Shown here: positions 9,001 through 18,127 of the stretch, one piece after another | Layout: every line of letters starts with the position of its first letter | Position numbering within the stretch: position 1 is the first letter of the stretch | Source: an uncultured Marinoscillum sp. | Lineage (GTDB): Bacteria > Bacteroidota > Bacteroidia > Cytophagales > MED-G16 | Assembly (NCBI GenBank): GCA_902633975.1 | Contig: CACPHX010000005.1 | Span: 1-64,000, forward strand | Reading direction: 5' to 3' | Length of the DNA: 64,000 nt | Program-made: the position numbers and the translations under genes | Notes under the pieces: generated by a model | Seen by the model: the letters and a program-made list of their open reading frames with translations, nothing else | The model's database searches: none | Told to the model about the DNA's origin: nothing

Positions 9001-9729
9001 GGCTTTTAGTGAAATTGAAGATTTAATATTTTTTGTTACGTAAAAATCTGCAGAGTCTTTAAGGTTAGTTGTAAACATCTGAATGTTTGGACCTTTGATA
9101 AATGCAACATTGTCTTTGTATGCTGAAATTAAATTTTTTGGATTTTTTTTTGAAGTTAATTTTATCATTTCAAATAATGATGACTTCATTGCATTTCCAT
9201 CAATTATAAACTTACCATTAAATATTTTATGTCTGCAGTGTTCCGAGTTTACTTGAGAGAATCCGAATACTTCACTGTCTGTTAATTTTCTCTTTAGTCT
9301 TATGCTAACATTATTAAGATAATCTACCTCTTCGGAAGATAGAGCTAGACCTTCGTCTAAATTATATTGATAAATATTTTCAATATATTTAACTTTTTCA
9401 GGTAAATTTTTTAAATCAAAAATATTTTTGTCAGGGTTGTTGTAAGAGAATTCTGTCATTGAATCATAATTATCAGACCCTAATTTTAAGATTTCAATTC
9501 TGCTAATATTATTTATTCCAACATTTTTTGTTATTTCAACTGCATTTGTACTCCAAGGGGTTGTCATTTCAATTCTTGGTCCTATGAATTTTCCCTCTAA
9601 TTTTTTTTCTTTTAATAATTTTGAGCCACTGAATAACCACTCAAGTTTATCAACTTCACTCTCTGAGAATTCACTTTTGTGTTCAACTACAAAGAAGAAT
9701 TTGTCAGAATTTCTGAAAAATGAAATCAT
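6082..9729 (-). CDS. purL: Phosphoribosylformylglycinamidine synthase (large, fused form)
   Basis: Fourth step of purine synthesis: converts FGAR, glutamine and ATP to FGAM. At 1215 residues this is the single-chain form that carries the ATP-grasp-like FGAM synthase core plus a C-terminal glutamine amidotransferase, unlike the split PurL/PurQ/PurS set of many Gram-positives. Markers are the SEHCRHKIFNG motif near residue 158, the Gly-rich GAATGSGGEIRDR near 257, a second-half HDISSGGF, then the amidotransferase with FPGGFSNSD, nucleophile Cys in LGVCNGCQ and His/Glu in MPHLERSIFPW near the end. It stands alone upstream of tRNA-Gln and diverges from the tetR operon. A TTG-rich or TAnnTTTG promoter for it was not obvious in the 132-base gap. 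Confidence 0.96.
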   Translation of the reverse strand: MISFFRNSDKFFFVVEHKSEFSESEVDKLEWLFSGSKLLKEKKLEGKFIGPRIEMTTPWSTNAVEITKNVGINNISRIEILKLGSDNYDSMTEFSYNNPDKNIFDLKNLPEKVKYIENIYQYNLDEGLALSSEEVDYLNNVSIRLKRKLTDSEVFGFSQVNSEHCRHKIFNGKFIIDGNAMKSSLFEMIKLTSKKNPKNLISAYKDNVAFIKGPNIQMFTTNLKDSADFYVTKNIKSSISLKAETHNFPTTVEPFSGAATGSGGEIRDRMAGGQASFPLAGTAVYMTSYPRLVKNKSWEKNQIKKKWLYQNPKDILIKASNGASDYGNKFGQPLICGSVLTFEHTEKNKNIGYDKVIMLAGGIGYGKEDETMKKEIKEGDYVVVLGGDNYRIGMGGGAVSSLDTGELKNKLELNAVQRSNPEMQKRVCNVIRALGEEDENPILSIHDHGAGGHLNCLSELLEETGGEIIIKKLPVGDPTLSEKEIIGNESQERMGLVIKKDNFEKIKKIADRERAPIYHVGEVKENKKLIFKGKNKIDPINLKLDDFFGSSPMTIIKDNLQKIEYDNPKYHSNLIIKYLENVLSLESVACKDWLTNKVDRCVTGRVATQQSVGEIQLPLNNLGVMALDFISNKGIATSIGFSPIVSLADEKIGAEYSILKSLTNIIWAPIRKGLENISLSANWMWPANNSGENARLYEAVKSVSDFAISLGVNIPTGKDSLSMTQKYPDGTKVLSPGTVIISAAAETSDIRKVIKPAAIKDFDSEFVFINFCKGTNLTGSSFYQTLSHIGNNVIQTKDPNSIIKYFKIIQEMIHNDEILSGHDISSGGFITSILEMNFPNSTHGMELNLNGFNEDDIVKILFNESPGIVIQIKKDGVERLSKENVEFIKLGKLIEERKLKFIHNNKRIELDIDHFRDIWFKTSFLLDSEQTNMDECKSRFLNYKNQKLKYKFPNSFTGKIKKGSYKKNIIAAVIREKGINSEREMAYMLHLSGFEVKDVHMTDLVSGKENLENVNMVVFPGGFSNSDVLGSAKGWAGAFKYNEKAKKAINQFYSRSNTLSLGVCNGCQLMMELNLIDKKLNGNHPKMEHNNSKKFECTFSGIDILESNSVMLKNLSGSTLGIWSAHGEGKFNLKGADVNIVAKFHYDDYPGNPNGSEKSAAAIASSDGRHLAIMPHLERSIFPWNWAHYDNIRRDEISPWIIPFENARKWLEENA

Positions 9730-9797
9730 TTAAGAATTTATTAAAAAAAATGGAATCTCTTGTAAGATAAAGTCAGATAAATTAAAAAAACAGTAGC

Positions 9798-9822
9798 ATT
9801 CAAAACATTTTGAATATGTTTG
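9798..9822 (+). promoter_or_regulatory. Bacteroidetes promoter -7 box with overlapping 18-bp palindrome, candidate TetR operator
   Basis: TATGTTTG at 9815-9822 matches the Bacteroidetes -7 consensus TAnnTTTG exactly. Directly upstream, 9798-9815 is ATTCAAAA-CA-TTTTGAAT, two perfect 8-bp arms around a 2-base centre. The palindrome fills the space where the region between -33 and -7 should be, the usual position of a repressor site, and it lies about 47 bases upstream of a TetR-family gene. No clear -33 TTG is present, only TAG at about the right distance. Autoregulation by the TetR protein is an inference from position. Confidence 0.55.
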
Positions 9823-9826
9823 CGTT

Positions 9827-9854
9827 GGAAACTCTAAGAAACAAAATAGTTTCC
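9827..9854 (+). promoter_or_regulatory. Leader inverted repeat just before tetR start
   Basis: GGAAACT at 9827-9833 is the exact reverse complement of AGTTTCC at 9848-9854, with 14 bases between. It lies inside the predicted leader, eight bases before the tetR ATG. It could be a second protein site or a weak RNA hairpin near the ribosome site. Seven-base arms in AT-rich DNA can arise by chance. Confidence 0.25.
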
Positions 9855-9861
9855 TTAGTTT

Positions 9862-10470
9862 ATGGAGGTAAAAAACAATATAATATTAATTTCAGACAGG
9901 CTTTTTAGGAGATTTGGAATAAGGGGAGTCACAATAGATGATATTTGTTCTGAAGGTGGAATCTCTAAAAAAACTATATACTTATATTTCAAAGACAAAC
10001 ATTCTGTCGCAAAAAGCTCAATTGACTTTTACCATAACAATTTATTTTCTCAGATAAAAGAGATAACAAGTGATTCATCAAATTCAATAGAATCTCTCAT
10101 AATGATATCTAGGAAGTTCAGAGAGACGCTATACGATACTACGCCTTTATTTATCCATGACTTAAAAAAATATCATCCTGATTTATATGAAATGACTCAA
10201 GATTATAAGGAAAAACTATTTAATAAAACACTTCAAGATATTTTATCTACAGGTAAAGTTGAGGGGTACATAAGAAAAGAGATAAATGAGGAGATAATAA
10301 CTAGACTTAGGATTGAGATGATTGAGTCAGGATTTAATCAAGATATTTTTCCGTTGAAAAGGTTTGACTTTAGAGAAATTCAAAACGTATCATTCGATTT
10401 ATTTGTAAGAGGGATTGTAACAAAAGAAGGCTTATTAATGTATGACTCTATAATTAAAAAAATGAAATGA
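9862..10470 (+). CDS. TetR/AcrR-family transcriptional regulator
   Basis: A 202-residue regulator with an N-terminal TetR DNA-binding domain. The helix-turn-helix spans about residues 24-43 (VTIDDICSEGGISKKTIYLYF) and is followed by the family's typical FKDKHSV helix 4. The remaining 150 residues are the divergent ligand-binding and dimerisation domain with no recognisable ligand signature. Its stop overlaps the start of the TolC-like gene (ATGA), so it is the first gene of the efflux operon. It probably represses this operon, possibly through the palindrome in its own promoter. This layout is common for RND pumps in Flavobacteriia. The inducer cannot be read from sequence. Confidence 0.92.
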   Translation: MEVKNNIILISDRLFRRFGIRGVTIDDICSEGGISKKTIYLYFKDKHSVAKSSIDFYHNNLFSQIKEITSDSSNSIESLIMISRKFRETLYDTTPLFIHDLKKYHPDLYEMTQDYKEKLFNKTLQDILSTGKVEGYIRKEINEEIITRLRIEMIESGFNQDIFPLKRFDFREIQNVSFDLFVRGIVTKEGLLMYDSIIKKMK

Positions 10471-11801
10471 AAAGGATTTTACTCATTTTACTAATATTAC
10501 CTAGTTTCAGTGTTAAAAGTCAAAGCCAAAAACTTTCTCTTTCTGAATGTATATATCTAGCTATTGAAAATAATGAAAACCTAAAAAATTCAATTCTCGA
10601 AGAAAAGATATCCAAAGCTTTATCAAAAGAGTACCTTTCTATTGGGTTTCCTCAAATTAATTTTGATGGAGGTATTAAATATAATCATGAGGTGCCAAAA
10701 AGTTTACTTGATATAAGCAGGTTTATGCCAGGTGTTCCAGAGGGCACTGAGCAGGAAGTCCAATTCGGACAAGCTTATGATGGAAGAGTTGACCTATTTG
10801 TAAATCAAATGATTTTTAATGGTTCTTATTTTGTTGGCTTATCTGCCGCTAAAGAACTTATCAAATTATCTGAGAAGATGACTGAAAGAGATGTAATTGA
10901 CATTCATGAGTCAGTATCAAAAGCGTATTATACTACTCTTAATACAAAGTCTAGAGTTGATCTAGTCAACAGTAATATTGATAGGTTAGATGCTTTACTC
11001 AAACAAACAAAATCACTTTATGAAAATGGATTTGTTGAAAAATTAGATTTAGATAGAATTCAAGTTTCCTCTAACAATCTAAGAAGTGAAAAAATAAAAG
11101 CTGATAGATTGTATGATTTAAGTCTCGCGGTATTAAAGTTTCAAATTGGGATATCAGTTGATAAAAAAATTGAGTTAATTGATGAATTTAATGAGGAGCT
11201 AATTACTACTTTTTCTTTTGATTTAAATGAATTTAATTATAACAAAAGAATAGAATATTCAATTCTTCAAACAAATAAGAATCTTAAGTTTTATGAATTA
11301 AAAAATAATAGATCTCAGTATCTACCTCAAGTATATGCTAACTATAACTATGGTTACAACACATCTGCCTCCCAATCAAACATCTTTTTTGAGTCTGATC
11401 GATGGAAGAAATTTGGTACTTTTGGACTCCAGGTAATTGTCCCAATTTTTGATGGTTTTTTAAAAAGGAGTAGAATAAATCAGTCAAAATATAAAATTGA
11501 GCAAGTTGAGAATCAGATATTATTTTTAGAGAGATCTATCAATTTACAAATTAACCAATCACTTGCTGCTTATCAAAATTCAAAGGAATCACTCAAGATT
11601 TCTCGTGAGAATTTGGAATTAGCTCAAGATGTATATTTTGCATCTGAAAAAAAATACGCACAAGGTGTTGGTTCAAACTTAGAGTTAATTGACTCCAACA
11701 ACTCTCTTAAGATTGCTCAAAATCAATACTATAACTCATTATATGAGTCAATCATATCAATAATAGATATCAAAAAAACCTTAGGAATTTTAATGAATTA
11801 A
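10467..11801 (+). CDS. TolC-family outer membrane efflux protein
   Basis: A 444-residue protein with an N-terminal signal peptide (MKRILLILLILPSFSVKSQ). It shows the two repeated outer-membrane-efflux-protein halves expected of TolC: SLSECIYLAIENNENL at the start of the mature chain, long heptad-rich helices, and the matching second half with LQVIVPIFDGF followed by a helix and YAQGVGSNLELIDSNNSL near the end. It should form a trimeric channel from periplasm through the outer membrane for the RND pump encoded two genes downstream. It overlaps tetR by 4 bases and ends 2 bases before the adaptor gene. Confidence 0.93.
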   Translation: MKRILLILLILPSFSVKSQSQKLSLSECIYLAIENNENLKNSILEEKISKALSKEYLSIGFPQINFDGGIKYNHEVPKSLLDISRFMPGVPEGTEQEVQFGQAYDGRVDLFVNQMIFNGSYFVGLSAAKELIKLSEKMTERDVIDIHESVSKAYYTTLNTKSRVDLVNSNIDRLDALLKQTKSLYENGFVEKLDLDRIQVSSNNLRSEKIKADRLYDLSLAVLKFQIGISVDKKIELIDEFNEELITTFSFDLNEFNYNKRIEYSILQTNKNLKFYELKNNRSQYLPQVYANYNYGYNTSASQSNIFFESDRWKKFGTFGLQVIVPIFDGFLKRSRINQSKYKIEQVENQILFLERSINLQINQSLAAYQNSKESLKISRENLELAQDVYFASEKKYAQGVGSNLELIDSNNSLKIAQNQYYNSLYESIISIIDIKKTLGILMN

Positions 11802-11803
11802 TT

Positions 11804-12925
11804 ATGAAAAAGATAACTCTATTACTAACAATTATTCTCATTAGTTGTGATAATTCATCTCTTGAACAGAAGAAAAAGAGAGTTGATGAATTAAAAAATT
11901 CACTTGTTGAAATTTATACTGAAATAGATAATCTAGAGAAAGAGATAAATGAGTTAGACTCAACATTTAATAATAAAAATTATGAGTTAGTATCTACAAT
12001 ACGTCCTTCGAGTGGAACTTTTTCTCATGAAATTTCTTTAAGGGGTAATATTCAATCAAACATGAACATAATAATTGTCCCAGAGGTAATGGGTCAAGTT
12101 GACAAAATTTACGTTGAGGAAGGGGAAATGGTCAAAAAGGGAAAAATATTAGCATCTATCAATTCTGATATTATTAAGAGCAATATCGAAGAGATAGAGT
12201 CAAGTTTAAGTTTACTTAAGACAATTTATGATAGACAATCAAATCTCTGGAAGGAGGAGATTGGGTCAGAGATAGAATATTTAAGGTCAAAGACAAATTA
12301 TGAAAGTGCGAGGAATAGATATAATGCATTACAAATTCAAGCTTCTAAATTTATTATTACTGCTCCCTTCTCGGGTATAATTGAATCAGTTAATACCAAG
12401 GTTGGAGAAGTTTCTTCTCCTGGTATGCCTGCCTTCAGAATGTTCAATGATAGTGATTCGTATATTAGTGTTGACGTTCCAGAAAATTATTTAAATAGTT
12501 TTGAAATTGGAGACAGTGTTCTTGTTGATGGAAGTGACCAACTTTCATTCAACTCAATAATAATCTCAGTCGGTCAAGTAATTAATCCTGTAAATAGAAC
12601 ATTTTCTTTAGGAATAGAAATAAAAGATGATTTTAAAAATGATTTTAAACCTAATCAAGTCGTAGGTATAAAATTAACAGATTATAAAAATGATAATGCA
12701 ATATCTATCCCATCTAATATAATTTATACTGATGAGAGGGGAAATTATATATTTATTGTTGATGAATTTGATGGTGAAAGGATTGCAAGAAAACTCCCAA
12801 TCTTAGTAGGTAAGTCCTTTGATTACAAATCCGAAATAATTAGAGGTCTAGTAGGAGACGAAATGGTAATAGACAAGGGATCCTCAGATGTTGTAGATGG
12901 AGCATACATAAAAGTTGTAGATTAA
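11804..12925 (+). CDS. RND efflux periplasmic adaptor (HlyD/MFP family), lipoprotein
   Basis: A 373-residue membrane fusion protein. The start MKKITLLLTIILISCD ends in a lipobox-like ISC, so the mature protein is probably anchored by lipid. An early heptad-rich segment (residues 20-55, KKKRVDELKNSLVEIYTE) is followed by the first half of the lipoyl domain (VPEVMGQVDKIYVEEGEMVKKG near 95-115), a helical hairpin, the second lipoyl half (ITAPFSGIIESVNTKVGE), then beta-barrel and membrane-proximal domains. It bridges the permease and the TolC-like channel. The gene is 2 bases after tolC-like and 9 bases before the permease. The extra N-terminal coiled coil ahead of the lipoyl half is longer than in AcrA. 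Confidence 0.92.
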   Translation: MKKITLLLTIILISCDNSSLEQKKKRVDELKNSLVEIYTEIDNLEKEINELDSTFNNKNYELVSTIRPSSGTFSHEISLRGNIQSNMNIIIVPEVMGQVDKIYVEEGEMVKKGKILASINSDIIKSNIEEIESSLSLLKTIYDRQSNLWKEEIGSEIEYLRSKTNYESARNRYNALQIQASKFIITAPFSGIIESVNTKVGEVSSPGMPAFRMFNDSDSYISVDVPENYLNSFEIGDSVLVDGSDQLSFNSIIISVGQVINPVNRTFSLGIEIKDDFKNDFKPNQVVGIKLTDYKNDNAISIPSNIIYTDERGNYIFIVDEFDGERIARKLPILVGKSFDYKSEIIRGLVGDEMVIDKGSSDVVDGAYIKVVD

Positions 12926-12934
12926 TTTTTTAAA

Positions 12935-15900
12935 ATGATGAAGATAAGTAAAGAAGATAAGGTAATTAATCAGTTTCCTCTATCTAATTTTTCTCTTAAA
13001 AACAGGATTACTGTTGTACTTCTGTTAATCATGTTGGTTGTACTCGGAGTAGGTGCTTATAATAATCTCCCCAAGGAAAGCTATCCTGAGGTTGAACAGT
13101 CTTCAGTTTATATAGGAACACCATATCCAGGAAACTCCCCAACCGATATAGAAAACCTTATTACTAGACCAATTGAAAAAGAATTAAATTCGATATCAGA
13201 GATTAAAGAAATTAGATCTAATTCCATTCAAGGTTTTTCAACAATTGTTGCAGAATTTCAATCAGGAACTGAAATAGAATATGCAAAATCAAAAGTAAAT
13301 GACGCTGTAGATAAGGCAAAAATAAATTTACCTTCTGATCTACCTTCAGAATCAAGTGTCTACGAGGTTAGTTTTTCAGATTTTCCAGTAATGAGTGTCA
13401 CTCTTTCCGGTAACTACACTATTGAAAAACTTGAAGATTACGCAGAAATTTTAAAAGATGAATTAGAAAAAATATCTGACGTATCTAAGGTTGATATTGC
13501 TGGAGTTGAGGAGAAAGAGTTAGCCATCAGAGTAAATCCATTTGAGCTTGATGCAAGAAACTTATCATTTAACGATATAGAAAATGCAATTCTTTATGAA
13601 AATATTTCTGTTTCAGGGGGAAATTTGAAAGCGGATAACATAAGAAGGTCTGTTCGTATACTTGGTGAATTTAAGAACACAAGAGACTTTGAAAATATAA
13701 TAGTTTCTAACAGATCAGATAAGATAGTTTATCTAAAGGACGTAGCTGATATTAATTTTGGCTATAAAGAAGCTGAAAGTTATACAAGATTATCAGGTAA
13801 ACCTGTAGTCTCAGTAGATGTAGCAAAAAGATCTGGCACAAATCTTCTTCTTTTGAATGAAAAAGTTAATAACTCAATTAAAACAGTAAAAGAAATTATA
13901 CCGAATGATATTGATATTATAATTGTAAATAATCAGTCACAGAACACAAAAGAACAAGTTAGTACTCTTGAAAATAGTATTTTTAGTGGTGTAATATTGG
14001 TTGTTCTTGTTTTAATGTTCTTCTTAGGAGTTAGAAATGCATTATTTGTAGGTTTATCAATACCTCTTTCAATGTGTATTTCATTTTTAATTTTCCAAAT
14101 ATTTGGAATTACAGTAAACATGATGATTTTATTCTCTTTAGTAATTTCGCTGGGACTATTAGTAGATAATGGAATTGTTGTCACAGAGAATATTTATAGA
14201 TTTCTTGAAAAGGGGTACTCTAGGATTGAAGCTACTAAACTTGGAATTGGAGAAATAGCAATGCCTATAATAACATCAACTGCAACAACATTAGCTGTAT
14301 TTGTTCCTCTTGCTTTCTGGCCCGGTTTAACGGGTAAATTCATGAGTTTTTTACCTATAGGAATTATAGTAACTCTTTTGTCCTCTCTATTTGTTGCATT
14401 GGTTATAAATCCAGTTATGATTTCCTATCTCATGAAAATTGAAGGTGAAGGAAAAAAGAATGCCTTAAAATATGTTAAAAATGCCTCTATTCTCTTTGTA
14501 ATTGGTGTTGCATTTATTCTTTTTCAAATTTTTTGGATAGGGAACATACTTATTTTCATATCACTATTTATAGTATCTAATTACTTTATTTTTGTTCCTC
14601 TTTCAAGGGTATTCCGAGATAAATATCTGAAATCACTTGAACGAAACTATAGTAGATTTCTTAGTTATTTACTAGATGGTAGAAGGCCTTATCTTGTTAT
14701 TCTTTTTTCTGTAATCCTTTTGGTTGGCACTTTTCAACTTATTCAAATCTTTCCTCCCAAGGTCCTATTCTTTCCTGAGAATAGACCAAATTATATAAAT
14801 GTCTTTATCGAATTACCCGTAGGTACTGACATTGAGGAAACAAATAATTTTACCAAAATTATCGAGGAGAAGGTCGATTCGATTCTTGATGAATACAAAC
14901 ATATTATTGAGAGTGTTGTAACATATGTTGGTAAGAGAACATTAAATGAGAATGATCCTTCAGCTCTGTCTATGAGAGATTCACCTAACCGAGCTAGAAT
15001 CAATATTAATTTTTATGAGTTTGAAAGACGTAATGGAATTAATACAATTGATGTTTTAGACAAGTTAAGAGACAATATTGAAAAATATCCCGGGATCAGT
15101 ATTACTTTTGGGAAAGATAGAAAAGGCCCTCCGATTGGTGGGGAAATTAGTATTCAAGTGACAGGTCCTGAATTTGATGAGCTTATTTCTCAAGTTGAAA
15201 GTATGAGAAAGTTTATTAACGACTCCAATATTCCTGGAATTGAGAAATTGATGCTTGATCTATCGACTAGAAAACCAGAACTCCTTATAGACTTTGATAG
15301 AGACAAGTTAAGAAGATACGGGTTATCTACGGGTATGTTAGCAAATGAGCTTCGAACATCTTTGTTTGGAAAAGAAATTTCAAAATTCAAAATTGGAGAG
15401 GATGATTATAAAATTCAACTTAGACTTGATGATAAGTACAGGTACGATGTTGATGCTTTAATGAATAAAAATATAAATTTCAGAAATCAATCAAATGGCA
15501 GATATTATCAGGTTCCAATAAGTTCTTTTGCATCAATGAAAATGTCTAACACTTTCAGTTCTGTAAAAAGAAGGGATTTAGATAAGGTTATAACAATTAA
15601 CTCAAATGTCATTACAGGTTATAATCCAACTCAGGTAAATTCAAAGATTGATATGGTACTAAAAAATTTTCCTTTACCTAACGGATATTCTTATAGATTT
15701 GGTGGAGAACAACAAGAGCAGGAGGAGGAGATGGCATTCTTGTCAAATGCATTTATGATAGCATTGTTTCTAGTCTTTATTATTATAGTTGCTCAGTTTA
15801 ACAAGATTATAACACCTCTTATTATTATGTCTTCCATAATACTGAGTACGATTGGTGTTTTTTTGGGATTACTTATTTTCAGTATGGATTTTGTTGTTGT

Positions 15901-16330
15901 TATGACAATGATTGGCGTTATATCTTTGATTGGAATTGTGGTTAACAATGCTATAGTTTTAATAGATTTTATTGAGTTAAATAGGAGAAGAAAGAAATTG
16001 AATGATTCAAAAAAATCAGAAATGCAAATTATAATTGAAAGCATAACTGAAGCAGGAAAGACAAGGCTAAGACCTGTTTTATTAACAGCGTTGACCACAA
16101 TTCTTGGTTTAATGCCTCTTGCTATTGGAATGAATTTTGATTTTGTTAATTTCTTTAAATCATATGAATTAACTTTTTATCTGGGCGGAGATAATATGGT
16201 GTTTTTTGGTCCAATTGCTTGGGCAATTATTTTTGGTCTTACTTTTGCTACCTTCCTCACATTATTAGTTATTCCATCCATGTACTTAATACAAGTAAAA
16301 CTTAACCGATATTTTCGTTATTCCTCTTAA
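12935..16330 (+). CDS. RND-family efflux transporter permease
   Basis: An inner membrane proton-driven exporter of 1131 residues. It has the RND plan: TM1 near residues 25-45, a large periplasmic domain starting with YPEVEQSSVYIGTPYPGNSPTD, a block of TMs that includes the proton-relay aspartate in SLGLLVDNGIVVTENI, a second periplasmic domain, and the closing TM block. It is somewhat longer than AcrB (about 1050), mostly through an insertion between the two halves around residues 505-545. The substrate is unknown; sequence motifs look closer to the hydrophobe/drug exporters than to metal exporters (no CusA-type methionine cluster seen). The stop is directly followed by the next ATG (TAAATG). 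Confidence 0.92.
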   Translation: MMKISKEDKVINQFPLSNFSLKNRITVVLLLIMLVVLGVGAYNNLPKESYPEVEQSSVYIGTPYPGNSPTDIENLITRPIEKELNSISEIKEIRSNSIQGFSTIVAEFQSGTEIEYAKSKVNDAVDKAKINLPSDLPSESSVYEVSFSDFPVMSVTLSGNYTIEKLEDYAEILKDELEKISDVSKVDIAGVEEKELAIRVNPFELDARNLSFNDIENAILYENISVSGGNLKADNIRRSVRILGEFKNTRDFENIIVSNRSDKIVYLKDVADINFGYKEAESYTRLSGKPVVSVDVAKRSGTNLLLLNEKVNNSIKTVKEIIPNDIDIIIVNNQSQNTKEQVSTLENSIFSGVILVVLVLMFFLGVRNALFVGLSIPLSMCISFLIFQIFGITVNMMILFSLVISLGLLVDNGIVVTENIYRFLEKGYSRIEATKLGIGEIAMPIITSTATTLAVFVPLAFWPGLTGKFMSFLPIGIIVTLLSSLFVALVINPVMISYLMKIEGEGKKNALKYVKNASILFVIGVAFILFQIFWIGNILIFISLFIVSNYFIFVPLSRVFRDKYLKSLERNYSRFLSYLLDGRRPYLVILFSVILLVGTFQLIQIFPPKVLFFPENRPNYINVFIELPVGTDIEETNNFTKIIEEKVDSILDEYKHIIESVVTYVGKRTLNENDPSALSMRDSPNRARININFYEFERRNGINTIDVLDKLRDNIEKYPGISITFGKDRKGPPIGGEISIQVTGPEFDELISQVESMRKFINDSNIPGIEKLMLDLSTRKPELLIDFDRDKLRRYGLSTGMLANELRTSLFGKEISKFKIGEDDYKIQLRLDDKYRYDVDALMNKNINFRNQSNGRYYQVPISSFASMKMSNTFSSVKRRDLDKVITINSNVITGYNPTQVNSKIDMVLKNFPLPNGYSYRFGGEQQEQEEEMAFLSNAFMIALFLVFIIIVAQFNKIITPLIIMSSIILSTIGVFLGLLIFSMDFVVVMTMIGVISLIGIVVNNAIVLIDFIELNRRRKKLNDSKKSEMQIIIESITEAGKTRLRPVLLTALTTILGLMPLAIGMNFDFVNFFKSYELTFYLGGDNMVFFGPIAWAIIFGLTFATFLTLLVIPSMYLIQVKLNRYFRYSS

Positions 16331-17551
16331 ATGGATCGTGTAATTTTTTTATTCTTTTTTACATTAATTTCAATACTTCTAGATTTTTATTTTTTTCAAA
16401 TATTTAAGAAGTATATTACAAATAAGTGGTTCAAGATTTTAAATTACATTTACTGGTCTATATCATCTATCACTTTTTTAAATTTTGTATTCAATATTAT
16501 AGATATCAATCTTGGATATTTTATTAAAACTTTAATTTTCAATATCGTTATTGGGAATTTTATATCCAAGGTAGTGGCATTACCTTTCCTGCTAATAGAT
16601 GATTTAAGAAGATTTTCTAAAAGGTTATTTTCTAGAAAGAGTATAAGTAAGGAAAATACAATTCCAAGATCAAAATTTTTAAGTATTTCTGCGTCATTAG
16701 CCTACGGAATTCCTATTACATCTCTAACGTATGGAATCATATCAAATAATGTTTACGACTACCGTGTAAAAAGAAGAGTTGTTTCTTTTGATAATCTACC
16801 AAAACAGTTCGATGGGATCAGGGTATGTCATATCTCAGACATACATGTTGGAAGTCTTAGAAATCGTCTCGCTGTTAAAGGGGGAATAGATATGATTTTA
16901 AATGAGAAGGCAGACTTAATTTTTTTTACTGGAGACTTAGTTAATAATAAATCTGATGAGCTAAAAGGTTGGGGGGATGATTTGTCAAAAATAAAAGCAC
17001 CTCTTGGGGTTTACAGTGTTTTAGGAAACCATGATTACGGAGAATATACCTCCTGGAAATCAAATGAAGAAAAAAATAGAAACTTTAAAAATCTACTTAA
17101 GGCTCAAAAAGAATTTGGATGGAATCTGTTATTAAATGAGAACGATACAATTAGTGTGGATGGAAATAAAATAAAGGTAATTGGTGTTGAAAATTGGGCA
17201 TCGTCAAGATTTCAACAGTATGGAGACTTAGACAAAGCATATAATGGATTAGATAATGAAGATTTTAAGATATTGATGACTCACAATCCATCTCACTGGA
17301 ATGCAAAGGTAACTGATGCTTATAATGATATTGATTTAACATTATCTGGACATACACACGGATTACAATACGGGATAGATATTGGAGATTTTAGAGTGAG
17401 TCCTGTTCGACTTGCATACAAGCAATGGGCAGATCTCTATGAATTGAATAAGCAATATATCTATGTTAATAGAGGTTTTGGTTTTATGGGATACCCAGGA
17501 AGAGTTGGCATCTTGCCTGAAATTACTATCCTTGAATTAAAAAAATCATAA
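16331..17551 (+). CDS. Membrane-anchored metallophosphoesterase
   Basis: A 406-residue protein with about four N-terminal membrane segments (residues 1-145) and a calcineurin-like metallophosphoesterase domain. Metal ligands are all visible: HISDIHVG (Asp170, His172), FTGDLVNN, LGNHDY, MTHNP and the closing SGHTHG. Close relatives (YkuE/YaeI type) act on phosphodiesters such as lipid A precursors or UDP-linked lipids, but the substrate here cannot be assigned. It starts at the base after the RND permease stop, so it may be the fifth cistron of the tetR operon. It converges on the nitroreductase gene with a 3-base gap. Confidence 0.9.
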   Translation: MDRVIFLFFFTLISILLDFYFFQIFKKYITNKWFKILNYIYWSISSITFLNFVFNIIDINLGYFIKTLIFNIVIGNFISKVVALPFLLIDDLRRFSKRLFSRKSISKENTIPRSKFLSISASLAYGIPITSLTYGIISNNVYDYRVKRRVVSFDNLPKQFDGIRVCHISDIHVGSLRNRLAVKGGIDMILNEKADLIFFTGDLVNNKSDELKGWGDDLSKIKAPLGVYSVLGNHDYGEYTSWKSNEEKNRNFKNLLKAQKEFGWNLLLNENDTISVDGNKIKVIGVENWASSRFQQYGDLDKAYNGLDNEDFKILMTHNPSHWNAKVTDAYNDIDLTLSGHTHGLQYGIDIGDFRVSPVRLAYKQWADLYELNKQYIYVNRGFGFMGYPGRVGILPEITILELKKS

Positions 17552-17554
17552 TTA

Positions 17555-18127
17555 CTAAAACCAAGAAATTTTATTTTCAATATTATCTCGTCTGGTTTTT
17601 TTGAGGTTTTTATGTTGGAATTTTCCTAAATAAAAAAAACCAAGACATTTCTCATTCTTGTTTAGACCTAAAAATTTTTTTAAGTTTTTTGCATAACTAG
17701 GAGAGCTCCAGTAACACCCAATATCTCTAGATGTACACGATAGCCACATGTTTTGAACTGCCATTGATGTAGCAGCAATTTCTTCCCACTCAGGAATTGA
17801 ACTTTTATCATCTCTCTTCATACATATTGCAATAATAAATTTTGACTTATTGCATTTATCTAATATTTTTTTTTCTTTCAAATTCTGATTTTTAATAGAA
17901 TCTTGTGAATTTTTCTTATACTCAGATACCATCTCTTTACCTAGTTTTAGTCCACTTTCTTTTGAAAATATTTTAAATAACCATGGTTGGGTATACTTAT
18001 GGGTTGGGGCCATATTTGCATTTTCCAGAATTTGTAAAATTGTCTTCTTAGATATAGTCTCGTCAGAATAATGCTTAGGATAGACAGCCCTTCTTTGGTG
18101 AATTATTTTATCAATTTCTTTACTCAT
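17555..18127 (-). CDS. Nitroreductase-family FMN oxidoreductase
   Basis: A 190-residue member of the nitroreductase fold. The N-terminal IHQRRAVYPKHYSDETISK with an Arg pair for FMN phosphate, MAPTHKYTQPWLFKIF near residue 35, and the later AATSMAVQNMWLSCTSRDIGCYWSS segment are typical. These are dimeric FMN proteins that reduce nitro groups or quinones with NAD(P)H. The ATG overlaps the stop of the upstream methyltransferase gene (TAATG), so the pair is cotranscribed. The true substrate is unknown. Confidence 0.85.
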   Translation of the reverse strand: MSKEIDKIIHQRRAVYPKHYSDETISKKTILQILENANMAPTHKYTQPWLFKIFSKESGLKLGKEMVSEYKKNSQDSIKNQNLKEKKILDKCNKSKFIIAICMKRDDKSSIPEWEEIAATSMAVQNMWLSCTSRDIGCYWSSPSYAKNLKKFLGLNKNEKCLGFFYLGKFQHKNLKKTRRDNIENKISWF

